Assembly: GCA_902779865.1 (NCBI GenBank)
Contig: CACZDG010000021.1
Span: forward strand, 1 to 34,933
Source: an uncultured bacterium
GTDB lineage: Bacteria; Verrucomicrobiota; Kiritimatiellia; RFP12; UBA1067
Length of the DNA stretch: 34,933 bases
Direction of reading: 5' to 3'
How positions within the stretch are numbered: position 1 is the stretch's first letter; each line of letters begins with the position of its first letter. The position numbers and the translations under genes are program-made. The notes under the pieces are model-generated. The model was not told where the DNA came from, did not search any database, and worked only from the letters and a program-made list of their open reading frames with translations. This document shows positions 24,812 through 33,578 of the stretch, one piece after another.

Positions 24812-25429
24812 TTAGAGCATTAACTGTCTGTACACCTTTGCATCTCGCTCAGAGAAGCAGCAGAAAACGACTTCCATCTCAGGCGGTCGCGGAGCGACCG
24901 CCCCCCTGTCTTGCGGCGCGGCCGGAGTCCGCGCCCTACCATTCGGCGCGTGAGGACACGCGCCCTCCCACTCTGCGTCGCTTGCGTTCTTTGCGGCTAA
25001 AAACTCCCCCACCTCCCGCACTGCGATCTTCGCCGCCTCTTCAATCGGGTAGCCGTAGATGCCTGTCGAAATGCAGGGGAAGGCAATCGACTTGCAGCCG
25101 TTCTCCGCCGCGAGGGCGAGCGAGTTGCGGTAGCAGGCCGCGAGCTTCTCCGGCTCTCCGTGTTGTCCGTCGCGATAGACCGGGCCGACGGTGTGGATCA
25201 CGTACTTCGCGGGCAGTTTGAACCCCGGCGTGATGCGCGCCTCGCCCGTTGGACAGCGAACGCCCGGCCTCACCTCCGGCACCTTGAGACACGCCTCGTA
25301 TAGTTCGCGCCCCGCCACGCGATGAATCGCGCCATCAACGCCGCCACCACCCAACATCACCTGGTTCGCCGCGTTGACGATGGCATCCACAGCCAGCGTC
25401 GTAATATCGCCTTGGATAATCTTAATCAT
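24812..25429 (-). CDS. Macrodomain protein, O-acetyl-ADP-ribose deacetylase (YmdB-like)
   Basis: 205 aa. Macrodomain motifs: GDIT (D8), [20 protein letters not shown] (N22, D32), KYVIHTVGP and [13 protein letters not shown]. Members hydrolyse O-acetyl-ADP-ribose or remove ADP-ribose from proteins or nucleic acids. A segment of about 30 residues (154-182) near the C-terminus is encoded by a three-module palindromic repeat. The domain's ligand-binding loops precede it and are intact. It heads a five-gene minus-strand cluster and has its own leaderless-type promoter. Start at 25429 is preceded by CATAAT and 6 nt rather than a Shine-Dalgarno. Confidence 0.9.
   Translation of the reverse strand: MIKIIQGDITTLAVDAIVNAANQVMLGGGGVDGAIHRVAGRELYEACLKVPEVRPGVRCPTGEARITPGFKLPAKYVIHTVGPVYRDGQHGEPEKLAACYRNSLALAAENGCKSIAFPCISTGIYGYPIEEAAKIAVREVGEFLAAKNASDAEWEGACPHAPNGRARTPAAPQDRGAVAPRPPEMEVVFCCFSERDAKVYRQLML
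24882..24968. repeat. Compound GC-rich palindromic element (three modules) in the macrodomain gene
   Basis: Module 1 (24882-24902) matches 641-661 at 20 of 21. Module 2 has arms GGCGCGG/CCGCGCC (24915-24921 and 24929-24935) followed by CTACC. Module 3 has arms GGCGCGTG/CACGCGCC (24945-24952 and 24957-24964) followed by CTCCC. Each module is a GC hairpin with a CTACC/CTCCC-type tail. The whole tract is in frame. Confidence 0.8.
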
Positions 25430-25441
25430 ATCATCATTATG
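25430..25441 (-). promoter_or_regulatory. Candidate leaderless -10 box for the macrodomain-nuclease cluster
   Basis: CATAAT (minus strand, 25441-25436) followed by 6 nt (GATGAT) and the ATG at 25429. This would begin a transcript covering 25429 to 21270. Confidence 0.4.
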
Positions 25442-25474
25442 TGGAAGGTTTACGTAGAGAGCACGACCAATGAC

Positions 25475-25879
25475 TTATCGCTGGAGCTTGAAGCCGGTTC
25501 CGACGAACTGTGCTACGTCACGCCCAACGTCATCGGTCACATCGACATTCACCACGCACGAGCTACGTCCGTTCTTGCGGTAAGACGCCCTAGCGACAAG
25601 CCTCGTGCCTTTTGACGCCGACAGGTAGTTTATGCTCACCTGCTGGGCAACAGTCACGTTCTCTATGTCGTTGGAAAGAGCGGCAAAGGCGAAATCCGCA
25701 AGGGTGAATATCGCGCCGCCCATAACACCGCCGTAGGCGTTGCGGTGCCTGTCGGACAGCTCCAGGCTGCAAACGGCGTGGTTTTCGTCCAGTTCCTCAA
25801 GAACCATTCCGTTCTCTGTGGCAAACCGGTCTTTGGAGAAATACTCCCTTGCTTCTTCGATTGTCTTGAACTTTCCCAT
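25475..25879 (-). CDS. PaaI-family hotdog thioesterase
   Basis: 134 aa, normal for a single hotdog domain. It has the helix/loop HRNAYGGVMGGAIFTLADFA, where the Gly-Gly turn contacts the CoA thioester, and the strand VAQQVSINYLSASKG. The likely reaction is hydrolysis of an acyl-CoA or aryl-CoA; the substrate is unknown. A ribosome-binding site (AAAGGC) precedes the ATG. It lies 21 nt downstream of uvrB and 45 nt upstream of the macrodomain start, in the same direction, so it may share the uvrB transcript. Confidence 0.83.
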   Translation of the reverse strand: MGKFKTIEEAREYFSKDRFATENGMVLEELDENHAVCSLELSDRHRNAYGGVMGGAIFTLADFAFAALSNDIENVTVAQQVSINYLSASKGTRLVARASYRKNGRSSCVVNVDVTDDVGRDVAQFVGTGFKLQR

Positions 25880-25900
25880 TTTTCTGCCTTTCTCGTTACT

Positions 25901-27886
25901 TTAAACCTTTGACTTCTTGTTGCGCAATGTCTTTATCTGGTCGCGGATGTATGCTGCGCGTTCGAACTCCAGCGCCTCCGCCGCCTGTAGCATCTCCTCC
26001 TGGAGCGCCGCTATCGTCTCTTCAACGTCGAACTTCTCCGGCGTAGCGTTTACGACCGCACGCTCCGTCTTCTTCGCCTCGGAGTAAACATACACCGCCT
26101 CGTTGATCGCGCGCTTCACGCTCTTCGGCGTTATGTGATGCGCCTTGTTGTAGGCAATCTGCTTTTTGCGGTGGTTCCCCGTGATACGCAGGAGGTCGCG
26201 GATGGCGTCAGTCTGATGGTCGGCGTAGAGGATCACGCGTCCGTTGACGTGGCGCGCGCAACGGCCAGCGGTCTGTACGAGCGACGTGGTGGAGCGGAGG
26301 AAACCCTCCTTGTCCGCGTCGAGAATCGCAACGAGCGCCACCTCTGGAAAGTCGAGTCCCTCGCGGAGAAGGTTGATGCCGATGAGACAGTCGAACTCGC
26401 CCTTGCGCAAGCGTCCGAGAATCTCCACGCGCTCAAGCGCGTCAATGCCGCTGTGCAGATATTCGACACGTAGCCCAGTTTCGTGCAGGTAGGCGGTGAG
26501 GTCTTCGGCGGAGCGCTTCGTGAGCGTCGTCACAAGCACGCGGTCGCCCTTTTCAGCCACCTTACGGATTTCGGCCATGAGGTCGTCGATCTGGCCCTTG
26601 AGCGGACGTATCTCGATCTCAGGGTCGAGAAGTCCCGTGGGGCGTATCACCTGCTCGGCAACAACGGAAGATACATCATACTCGTAGTCGCCCGGCGTCG
26701 CGCTAGTGAAGACGATCTGGTGGATCTTGCGCTCGAACTCCTCGAAGCGGAGCGGACGGTTGTCCTTTGCACTCGGTAGGCGGAAACCGTAATCGACTAG
26801 TTTCTGCTTGCGGGCCTGGTCGCCGTTGAACATCGCGCGGAGCTGCGGCACGGCCACGTGGGACTCGTCGATGATCGTGAGGAAATCGTCGGGGAAGTAG
26901 TCGAGCAGACATTCGGGAGGTTCGCCTGGGGCGCGTCCGGTGAGCGGACGCGAGTAGTTTTCGATGCCGTTGCAGTAACCGAGCTGACGCATCATCTCGA
27001 TGTCGTACTCCGTGCGCTCGCGGATACGCTGCGCCTCGATGTACTTCTTGCGCTCCTCGAAGAAAAGTAGCCGTTCCTTCAGTTCTTCCGTGATCCGCTG
27101 GTATGCAGCCTCCATCTTCTCCTTCGGCATCACGAACTGCTTGGCGGGCGTGACGACGGCAGCGGGCATGGAGACGCCAGGCTTGAAGTCGGGCACGGAG
27201 AGCTGGCGGATGGAGTCGATCTCGTCGCCGAAGAACTCCACGCGGATGCCATCCGTCGCGTAGGCGGGGAAGATGTCCACCACGTCTCCGCGCACGCGGA
27301 ACGTGCCAGGAGAGTAGTCGAAGTCGTTGCGAACGTACTGCGCCGCGATGAGTCGGTCAACGAGGCTGCCGCGTCCACAGTTCTCGCCCTGCTTGAAGCC
27401 AACGGCGAGGTTGCGGTACTCGGTCGATTCGCCGAGGCCGTAAATGCAGCTCACGGAGGCGACCACTATCACGTCGCGGCGGGCGATGAGCGCGTTCGTG
27501 GCGGCGAGGCGGTAGCGTTCGATCTCCTCGTTGATCGAGGCGTCCTTTTCGATATAGGTGTCGGTCTGCGGGATGTACGCCTCGGGTTGGTAGTAGTCGT
27601 AGTAGGAGATGAAGTACTCGACGGCGTTCTCGGGGAAAAACTGGCGCAGTTCGGCGAAGAGCTGGGCGGCGAGCGTCTTGTTGTGTGAGAGAATGAGCGT
27701 GGGACGGTTCCAGCGTGCAATGACGTTTGCCATCGTGAAGGTCTTGCCACTACCGGTCACGCCCTGGAGCACAAGTCGGTCAGTGCCCTTCTCAAGCCCC
27801 TTCACGATCGCGTCGATAGCCTCCGGCTGGTCGCCGGTGGGCTTGAAGTCCGAAACGAGTTTGAAAAGTCGCTCCACAGTATCCAT
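25901..27886 (-). CDS. uvrB: Excinuclease ABC subunit B
   Basis: 661 aa, normal length. UvrB is the helicase-like damage-verification subunit of nucleotide excision repair and works with UvrA and UvrC, which are not in the window. Motifs: Walker A GVTGSGKTFTMANVI, beta-hairpin YYDYYQPEAYIPQTDTYIEK, helicase motif near LTIIDESHVAVPQ, motif VI region LVQTAGRCARHVNG, and the C-terminal UVR domain (AAEALEFERAAYIRDQIKTL) that binds UvrC. The start at MDTVERLF (27886) has GAGGGA upstream. A longer frame to 28015 would translate an inverted repeat and is rejected. Confidence 0.97.
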   Translation of the reverse strand: MDTVERLFKLVSDFKPTGDQPEAIDAIVKGLEKGTDRLVLQGVTGSGKTFTMANVIARWNRPTLILSHNKTLAAQLFAELRQFFPENAVEYFISYYDYYQPEAYIPQTDTYIEKDASINEEIERYRLAATNALIARRDVIVVASVSCIYGLGESTEYRNLAVGFKQGENCGRGSLVDRLIAAQYVRNDFDYSPGTFRVRGDVVDIFPAYATDGIRVEFFGDEIDSIRQLSVPDFKPGVSMPAAVVTPAKQFVMPKEKMEAAYQRITEELKERLLFFEERKKYIEAQRIRERTEYDIEMMRQLGYCNGIENYSRPLTGRAPGEPPECLLDYFPDDFLTIIDESHVAVPQLRAMFNGDQARKQKLVDYGFRLPSAKDNRPLRFEEFERKIHQIVFTSATPGDYEYDVSSVVAEQVIRPTGLLDPEIEIRPLKGQIDDLMAEIRKVAEKGDRVLVTTLTKRSAEDLTAYLHETGLRVEYLHSGIDALERVEILGRLRKGEFDCLIGINLLREGLDFPEVALVAILDADKEGFLRSTTSLVQTAGRCARHVNGRVILYADHQTDAIRDLLRITGNHRKKQIAYNKAHHITPKSVKRAINEAVYVYSEAKKTERAVVNATPEKFDVEETIAALQEEMLQAAEALEFERAAYIRDQIKTLRNKKSKV

Positions 27887-27912
27887 TCCCTCACTCACGT
27901 GCCTCTTTATTA

Positions 27913-27988
27913 ATTGTCCATGTAGAACATGCAGAACATATAAATCATCTGGATGTTTTGCATGTTCTACCTGTTCTACATGGATAAT
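27913..27988. repeat. 27-bp imperfect inverted repeat upstream of uvrB
   Basis: 27913-27939 and 27962-27988 are complementary at 24 of 27 positions, with a 22-nt loop. Each arm also contains two copies of AGAACA (for example TGTAGAACATGCAGAACAT). It lies between the ribBA stop (28020) and the uvrB start. No T-run follows on the minus strand, so it does not look like an intrinsic terminator. It may be an operator, an RNA hairpin or repeat DNA. Confidence 0.7.
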
Positions 27989-28019
27989 TTTCTCATCAGA
28001 TAGTGTCGAAAGCAATCAT

Positions 28020-29210
28020 CTATATCAAATGGCCCATTTTTTCACGCTTGGTATCGAGGTAGCGCTTGTCGAAGGCGGTTGGACTGATTACGATCGGCAC
28101 GCGCTCCGTGATCTCGATGCCGTAACCAGCGAGACCCTTGATTTTGCAGGGGTTGTTAGTCATAAGACGCACCTGACTTACGCCAAGGTCAGCGAGAATC
28201 TGCGCTCCCTCGCCGTACTCACGCAAGTCAGGTGCAAAACCAAGTTTCACGTTGGCCTCAACGGTGTCGAGTCCGTTTTCCTGGAGGTGGTAGGCGTGCA
28301 GCTTGTTCGCGAGTCCGATACCGCGCCCTTCCTGGCGCATGTAGAGCACGGCGCCACGTCCTTCGCGGTCGATCATTCGCATGGCCTCGTGGAGCTGGTG
28401 TCCGCAGTCGCAACGCTCGCTGCCGAACACGTCGCCGGTGAAGCATTCAGAGTGCACGCGAACGAGCGCGGGGCCGCCGTGCACGAGGTCGCCCTTGAAG
28501 AGCGCGAGATGCTCGAGACCCGTCACGCGCGAACGGTACATGCGCAGGCGGAAGCGTCCGAAGTCCGTGGGCAGATCGACCTCCTCCACCATCTCCACGA
28601 GTTTTTCGCGCGTGCGGCGATACTCGATGAGCGAGGCAATCGTCATGAAACGGAGGTTGTGCGCGCGCACGAACTCGGTGAGGTCGGGGAGACGCGCCAT
28701 CGTGCCGTCGTCCTTCATGATCTCGCAGCAAAGCCCCACCTCGCGCAGTCCAGCAAGGCGACAGAGGTCCACCGTCGCCTCCGTGTGGCCAGCGCGCTTC
28801 AGCACGCCGCCAGCACGCGCCTCAAGCGGGAACATGTGGCCTGGGCGGCGGAAGTCAGACGGCTTCGCGCCGTCACGCACGCACGCAAGGGCGGTCATGG
28901 ATCGCTCGGCAGCGGAGATGCCGGTCGTCGTCTCCGCCGCGTCGATGGACACGGTGAACGCGGTCTGGTGGTTGTCCGTGTTCGCGGCGACCATCTGCGG
29001 CAGGTCGAGCTTCTCGCAGTACGCGCGGCTCATCGGCATGCAGATGAGACCCTTCGCGTGCGAGGCCATGAAGTTCACGTTCGCGGTGGTGGCGAACTCG
29101 GCGGCGCAGATGCAGTCACCTTCGTTTTCGCGGTCCTCGTCGTCCGTGACCACGATGATCTCGCCGCGACGCAGCGCAGCAAGGCAATCCTCTACCGTAT
29201 CGAAGTTCAT
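28020..29210 (-). CDS. ribBA: Bifunctional DHBP synthase / GTP cyclohydrolase II
   Basis: 396 aa, typical for the fusion. The RibB half makes 3,4-dihydroxy-2-butanone 4-phosphate from ribulose 5-phosphate and shows [23 protein letters not shown] and [14 protein letters not shown]. The RibA half opens GTP and has the zinc cysteines in [18 protein letters not shown] and [10 protein letters not shown]. Together they feed both branches of riboflavin synthesis. The start at 29210 overlaps the stop of the vWA gene by 4 nt (ATGA). The longer frame to 29468 is a shadow of that gene. No FMN riboswitch is possible directly upstream, because the upstream sequence is coding. Confidence 0.97.
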   Translation of the reverse strand: MNFDTVEDCLAALRRGEIIVVTDDEDRENEGDCICAAEFATTANVNFMASHAKGLICMPMSRAYCEKLDLPQMVAANTDNHQTAFTVSIDAAETTTGISAAERSMTALACVRDGAKPSDFRRPGHMFPLEARAGGVLKRAGHTEATVDLCRLAGLREVGLCCEIMKDDGTMARLPDLTEFVRAHNLRFMTIASLIEYRRTREKLVEMVEEVDLPTDFGRFRLRMYRSRVTGLEHLALFKGDLVHGGPALVRVHSECFTGDVFGSERCDCGHQLHEAMRMIDREGRGAVLYMRQEGRGIGLANKLHAYHLQENGLDTVEANVKLGFAPDLREYGEGAQILADLGVSQVRLMTNNPCKIKGLAGYGIEITERVPIVISPTAFDKRYLDTKREKMGHLI

Positions 29211-31240
29211 CTTTTCATTTCGCTTTCGTACGGGACCTTCACGCCGTATGTGGCGGCGAAGCTCTTGATGTCCGCAAGCAACTTCTTGTCTGGCTTGTTG
29301 GTATATGCGGCCACCATTGCGTAGAGGCGTCGCGTGGCCCACTCGGTGCGCAAGCTGGCGTCGAGCTTCTTGGCAGACGCGAACGGCAGCGTGAACATGC
29401 TTTCGCAGGCCGTGACTGCGTTCAGGCCACGCATCTGGAACACGATTTCCTTCTGGTCTGCGGGGCACTGCCCGTAAATCTCTATCGGCTCGTCCTCGCA
29501 GAGGTTCGTCACGAGCTTCGGATAAGTCTCGCTGCGCGACGAGCTGCTGAAGATAACGCTGACGTCGGAGAGCACCGGCTTCTCGAACTTCTTTGAGAGT
29601 TCAGGCACTCCTGCGGCGGCGAGCCAGCGGAAACCCTTGTGGCACGACCACCCGCCGCGGTTGCAGCGCGTGAGCATGTCCATAAGGTAGGCATTCGCCT
29701 CTGGCTTCACGCCGTACATGAATATCGAGACGAGTCCGCCGTTAAGCTCTGAGAAGCGAGAGATGATCTCGGCGGAACGCGTCATGCCGCTCGTCGCATC
29801 ACCATCCGTGGCGATGAAGGCGACGATTGGACGCGCTGGGTCGCGCGGCATCGTAAGAACGCTGCGGAGCGTGCGGAACACGTCTGTGTTGCCGTGCGCC
29901 TTGAGTACTGAAAGCCACTTGCGCGCCTGCTCGACGGAATTGACGTCAACGTCCTTCCACGCCGTATCCGGGAAGGCGTACGAGAACTTGTCGCGGAACG
30001 CAACCACGTTGAAACGGTCGCCAGTGTTTAGGCGGTCAAGTGCCTCAAGAACGGCATTGCGGCAGGATTTAAGCCGGTCGTTTCCAATTGAGCCTGAGGC
30101 GTCGAGCATGAATACAATGTCCTTTGATACGATCGGGAGCGGTGCGGACGGATTAGACGCCACCCTAACGCGGAAGTACTTATCCTTTGGACGGACAGGG
30201 TCGATCCAGTATCCGAGATCTACGTTCACATTGCCATCGAACGGACGCCCAACGGGCGTCTTCTCGTCGCGGAGCTTGCGCACTGCCGCCTTTTCCTGCG
30301 CGACGATCGCCTCGTCCACGTGCGCCATCGCCGGAGGAGGAGCCGGTGGCTTAGCGGCCTTAGCAGCCTCCTCGGCTAACTTGTCCGCACGGAGCTGCGC
30401 AACCGTCTTGCCCTTGGCCTTCGCCTCGGCCGCCTCCGCTTCGTCGCGGCGCTTCTGCGCCTCCTCCGCCTCGGAAAGGATCGCAGGTGCCACGATAGGG
30501 ACTCCGCCGCCGGACGCGAACGCGCCAAGTCCGCCGCCTGGCGCTCGTGGCGCGAGTCGCGGCGGAATCGGGCCTGCGGATTGCGCTGCGGCACCTCCGT
30601 CCGCCGCAGATGGCAGAGCGAGCGACGGCGCGGATGCGCCGTTCTTGACGGCGGCGGCAGCGACGGAATCGACGCTTTCAATCAGGTCAAACGCCGGCAC
30701 GATATCCGCAGCGTTGCTTACGCGCGGCACCTTGGGGATCGTCACTCGCGGAAGAGCCTCGCGTACGTCTGGCACTTCCGGCTCGGGGACGGTGAAGATT
30801 TCCTGCCGCGGCTGCCACGTGGCCGCGTCAACGGCGCGAGGCGCGAGGTCGGCTTCGACGGTCGGGCGAGCCGAATCGGGCGACTGCGGCATATCCGGCG
30901 CAAGCGTGCTTTCAAGGTCGCCCGCAAGGCGCTCCACGCGCTCCGTCTGTTTTTCCTGGTCGGGCGCTGGCGCGGGACGAGGCATCTCGCGGATCACCTC
31001 CGCAAGCGGGTCGCCCTCGTAGGTCTGGACGTTCATCTTCTTCGGCGGCTGCTGCTTGAGGCTCTTCGCGGCGAACGTCTCCGCACTCGTGTTGCCCAGA
31101 AGCGGCGCCACGGCGAGGTCGGAGACTGAGAGCATGAACGCGATGTGTACCGCCACTGACACCACGAAAAGCACGGAAATCAGCATCAAGCTGCGTTCAC
31201 GCGTATCTTCGGAGGTCTTTTCTTCGAAATCGGTTTCCAT
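29207..31240 (-). CDS. Membrane-anchored von Willebrand factor A domain protein
   Basis: 677 aa from the ATG at 31240, which has GGAGAGG just upstream; an ATG at 31267 (686 aa) overlapping the TPR gene by 17 nt is the alternative. Numbers below use the longer form. One transmembrane helix (about 28-48) is followed by a long Pro/Ala/Glu-rich periplasmic stretch including a charged coiled-coil-like segment (about 262-335). The vWA domain has the MIDAS motif DASGS (389-393) and TDGDAT (487-492). The layout, one N-terminal helix then a proline-rich spacer, resembles TonB-type anchors. It probably assembles with the preceding TPR protein at the envelope; function unknown. It is translationally coupled to ribBA. 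Confidence 0.8.
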   Translation of the reverse strand: METDFEEKTSEDTRERSLMLISVLFVVSVAVHIAFMLSVSDLAVAPLLGNTSAETFAAKSLKQQPPKKMNVQTYEGDPLAEVIREMPRPAPAPDQEKQTERVERLAGDLESTLAPDMPQSPDSARPTVEADLAPRAVDAATWQPRQEIFTVPEPEVPDVREALPRVTIPKVPRVSNAADIVPAFDLIESVDSVAAAAVKNGASAPSLALPSAADGGAAAQSAGPIPPRLAPRAPGGGLGAFASGGGVPIVAPAILSEAEEAQKRRDEAEAAEAKAKGKTVAQLRADKLAEEAAKAAKPPAPPPAMAHVDEAIVAQEKAAVRKLRDEKTPVGRPFDGNVNVDLGYWIDPVRPKDKYFRVRVASNPSAPLPIVSKDIVFMLDASGSIGNDRLKSCRNAVLEALDRLNTGDRFNVVAFRDKFSYAFPDTAWKDVDVNSVEQARKWLSVLKAHGNTDVFRTLRSVLTMPRDPARPIVAFIATDGDATSGMTRSAEIISRFSELNGGLVSIFMYGVKPEANAYLMDMLTRCNRGGWSCHKGFRWLAAAGVPELSKKFEKPVLSDVSVIFSSSSRSETYPKLVTNLCEDEPIEIYGQCPADQKEIVFQMRGLNAVTACESMFTLPFASAKKLDASLRTEWATRRLYAMVAAYTNKPDKKLLADIKSFAATYGVKVPYESEMKR

Positions 31241-31250
31241 GGCCTCTCCG

Positions 31251-33554
31251 TCAGTTTTTGCTTTCATGCGCCTCAGGCGCGTTCGGGAAACGCCTACGGA
31301 GTTCGGCCCTGATCTTTGCCGCCTCTTTCTTACGTCCCATTTCCGTCAGGATTTCCGCCGCGCGAGAGAGCGCGTGTGGCACGAGTTTGCCATCGTTGAA
31401 AAGAGAACCCACGAGCATGTGGTAGCCGAGAGCCTTTTCCATTTTCCCGCGCGCTTCCTCGTTCTCGGCGAGCGCGGCGTAGGCCCTGACGCGCAACGGT
31501 AGCTGGTCCTGCGACTGCGCACGCGCAACGGCGTCCTCAAGATGCGCGCAAGCCTCGTCGAACTGTCCGCCGTCCGTCTCAAGGCGCCCCAGCGCAAGCG
31601 CTGCCTGTGCGCCGGATTCAGTCTCCGCGCCCGTCGCGAGCGCACGTGCGTAGGCATCCTTCGCCGCGTCGCGCTCGCCAAGGTGCTCGTGTGCCTGCCC
31701 CACGAGCGTTGCCGCTGTCTGGGTCCACGCCTTCGTCACGTTCCTGCGTTCTAGCACGGCGGCGGCAACACACGCCTCGGACCACTTCTGCGCGTCCATG
31801 AGCGTCTTAGCCGTCCACTCCAATATCTCCGGGGTCAGTCTGCCGACGGCCTTGGTGTCGAGAAGCGACGCAAAGAGCATTGCCGACTCCTTGTCCGAAC
31901 CACGCTTCTTCAGCACGGACGCCAGCTCCAGCTTGATCTCGCGCTCAAACACGGCCGGCGGCTTCTCCGCAAGTGCGGCGCGCAGGTGCTTTTCCGCCTC
32001 AGGCTCGTCGCCTGCACCGTACGCCGCTACGCCCCACCAGTAGTAGTTCTCCATGCGGCGGTCGGAATTGGGAAAGCGCGTCAAGCGCTCGCCTAGCAAC
32101 TGCTCTGCGGCGCGGTAGTCCTGGGCGGTCTTGTCCGAACGGCGCAATATCGTCACGGCGCGGGCGTAGAGCGCGTCGGGCGCGTAGGGAGCGTCGGGAT
32201 ACCGCACGAGAAGCGTCTTCCAGTCGTTGCACGCCTGTTCGAGGCGCCCGTGTTTCACTTCGCAGGCGCCGGCCATGTACAGGGCCTGCGCGGCAACGGG
32301 GTTCTTCGGCCAGGACTCTGCCAGCTCGCGGTACGTGGCGGCCGCATGCGCCCAGTCGCCAGTGCGTTCGTAAAGCCACGCCAAGCGATGTACTGCGTTC
32401 GGGGCGAGGGGGCTATCCTTGTGCTTTGAAATCAGGAGGGCGTACTCCATGGCGGCATTGTAGTTGGTGACGGCTATCGCGCTCTCGCAGGCGAGAGACC
32501 ATGCGCGATCGGCATACTTCGCCGGAGGCTCGGGGCTCGCCTTGACCTGGGCTAGGACGCCAGAGTTGTCGCCCTGCGCCGCAGTGACGGAGAGACGGTC
32601 GAACCACGCCTCGCCTGCGTAGTGCCCCGACGGAAACGCCTTGAGCTGCGCCGCGTATGCGTCGAGTGCGTCCGCCCTCCGCTCCAGCATCCGCAGCGAC
32701 GAGGCGGTGATATAGTAGGCGTCCTCGTTCGTAGGGGACCTTAGCGGCGAGGCTAGTTCAAGCGCCTCGGTGTAGCGTCCGCACAGATAGCACGCCCACG
32801 CGAAGTATATGCGCGACTCCTTCGCCCGCACCCCGTTGGGGAACTCTGCGGAAAGGCGACGGAAAAGCGGCATCGCCTTCTCGTACTGCGCGTCCTGGTA
32901 GGCAAGCATTGCGACAGCAAAGAGCGACTCCTCCACAAGATGCACATCGTCGGAATACGTCAGGTCGAGGTAGATCACCATCGCGTTGCGCCTGTCGGCG
33001 GGATCGCTTGACGACGCTAGAAGCGAGGCCTCCTTTACGCGCGCGAGGCGCGATATCTCGTTAGTGGGCGAGACCGCAGCAGCTCGCCTGTAGTAGGCCA
33101 CGGCACCCTTCGCGTCCTTGGCTTCCCCCGCGAGATCGCCAAGGTAGCAGAGCGCTGTAGCACGGATTGTCTCCGGCGCGTTCGGGTGGTCGAGTTCCTT
33201 CAGCTCCTTCACGCGCTCGCCTCCCTCGCGCAGCATCGCCCGGTTCAGGCGGGCAACGTCTGCATACCGCGATTCTGGTGTGGAGCGGATGAGCTCGCCA
33301 TAGCAGTCAAGAGCCTCCTGCGGACGCTTTAGCAACCTGTACGTATCGCCGAGGCGGAAAAGCACCTCGTCGTGCGGAACGGATTTAGCGCTCCGTATGG
33401 CTTCGTATTCACGCAGCGCCTCCACGTGCATCCCTCGCTTGGAAAGCTGGATTGCAAGCTGAAGGCGGTCCTGCGGCGGCACCGACACGAACTGCGCGGC
33501 AAGCGGCAGAACCACGAAAGTACAGAAAAAAATGCTAAAACGCCTGAACATCAT
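31251..33554 (-). CDS. Secreted TPR-repeat protein
   Basis: 767 aa. An N-terminal signal peptide (FSIFFCTFVVLPLAA) is followed by TPR-like helical pairs along almost the whole length, for example MHVEALREYEAI, RPQEALDCYGEL, YEKAMPLFRRL, DWAHAAATYRELAE and RLEQACNDWKTL. The repeats resemble YbgF/BamD-like periplasmic scaffolds. No catalytic domain is seen. It lies immediately before the vWA gene (10-nt gap, or overlapping it if the earlier vWA start is used), so the two products may form an envelope complex. A second Met directly follows the first, so the start could be 33551. Confidence 0.8.
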   Translation of the reverse strand: MMFRRFSIFFCTFVVLPLAAQFVSVPPQDRLQLAIQLSKRGMHVEALREYEAIRSAKSVPHDEVLFRLGDTYRLLKRPQEALDCYGELIRSTPESRYADVARLNRAMLREGGERVKELKELDHPNAPETIRATALCYLGDLAGEAKDAKGAVAYYRRAAAVSPTNEISRLARVKEASLLASSSDPADRRNAMVIYLDLTYSDDVHLVEESLFAVAMLAYQDAQYEKAMPLFRRLSAEFPNGVRAKESRIYFAWACYLCGRYTEALELASPLRSPTNEDAYYITASSLRMLERRADALDAYAAQLKAFPSGHYAGEAWFDRLSVTAAQGDNSGVLAQVKASPEPPAKYADRAWSLACESAIAVTNYNAAMEYALLISKHKDSPLAPNAVHRLAWLYERTGDWAHAAATYRELAESWPKNPVAAQALYMAGACEVKHGRLEQACNDWKTLLVRYPDAPYAPDALYARAVTILRRSDKTAQDYRAAEQLLGERLTRFPNSDRRMENYYWWGVAAYGAGDEPEAEKHLRAALAEKPPAVFEREIKLELASVLKKRGSDKESAMLFASLLDTKAVGRLTPEILEWTAKTLMDAQKWSEACVAAAVLERRNVTKAWTQTAATLVGQAHEHLGERDAAKDAYARALATGAETESGAQAALALGRLETDGGQFDEACAHLEDAVARAQSQDQLPLRVRAYAALAENEEARGKMEKALGYHMLVGSLFNDGKLVPHALSRAAEILTEMGRKKEAAKIRAELRRRFPNAPEAHESKN

Positions 33555-33578
33555 CCGTGATTATTCCATAGTTCCACA

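Noticed and set aside
27887-28015. N-terminal extension of UvrB by 43 codons
   Set aside because: The extra residues are encoded by the inverted repeat and are not UvrB-like. GAGGGA stands correctly before the ATG at 27886.
28020-29210. FMN riboswitch controlling ribBA
   Set aside because: The start codon overlaps the upstream vWA coding sequence, leaving no leader for a riboswitch.
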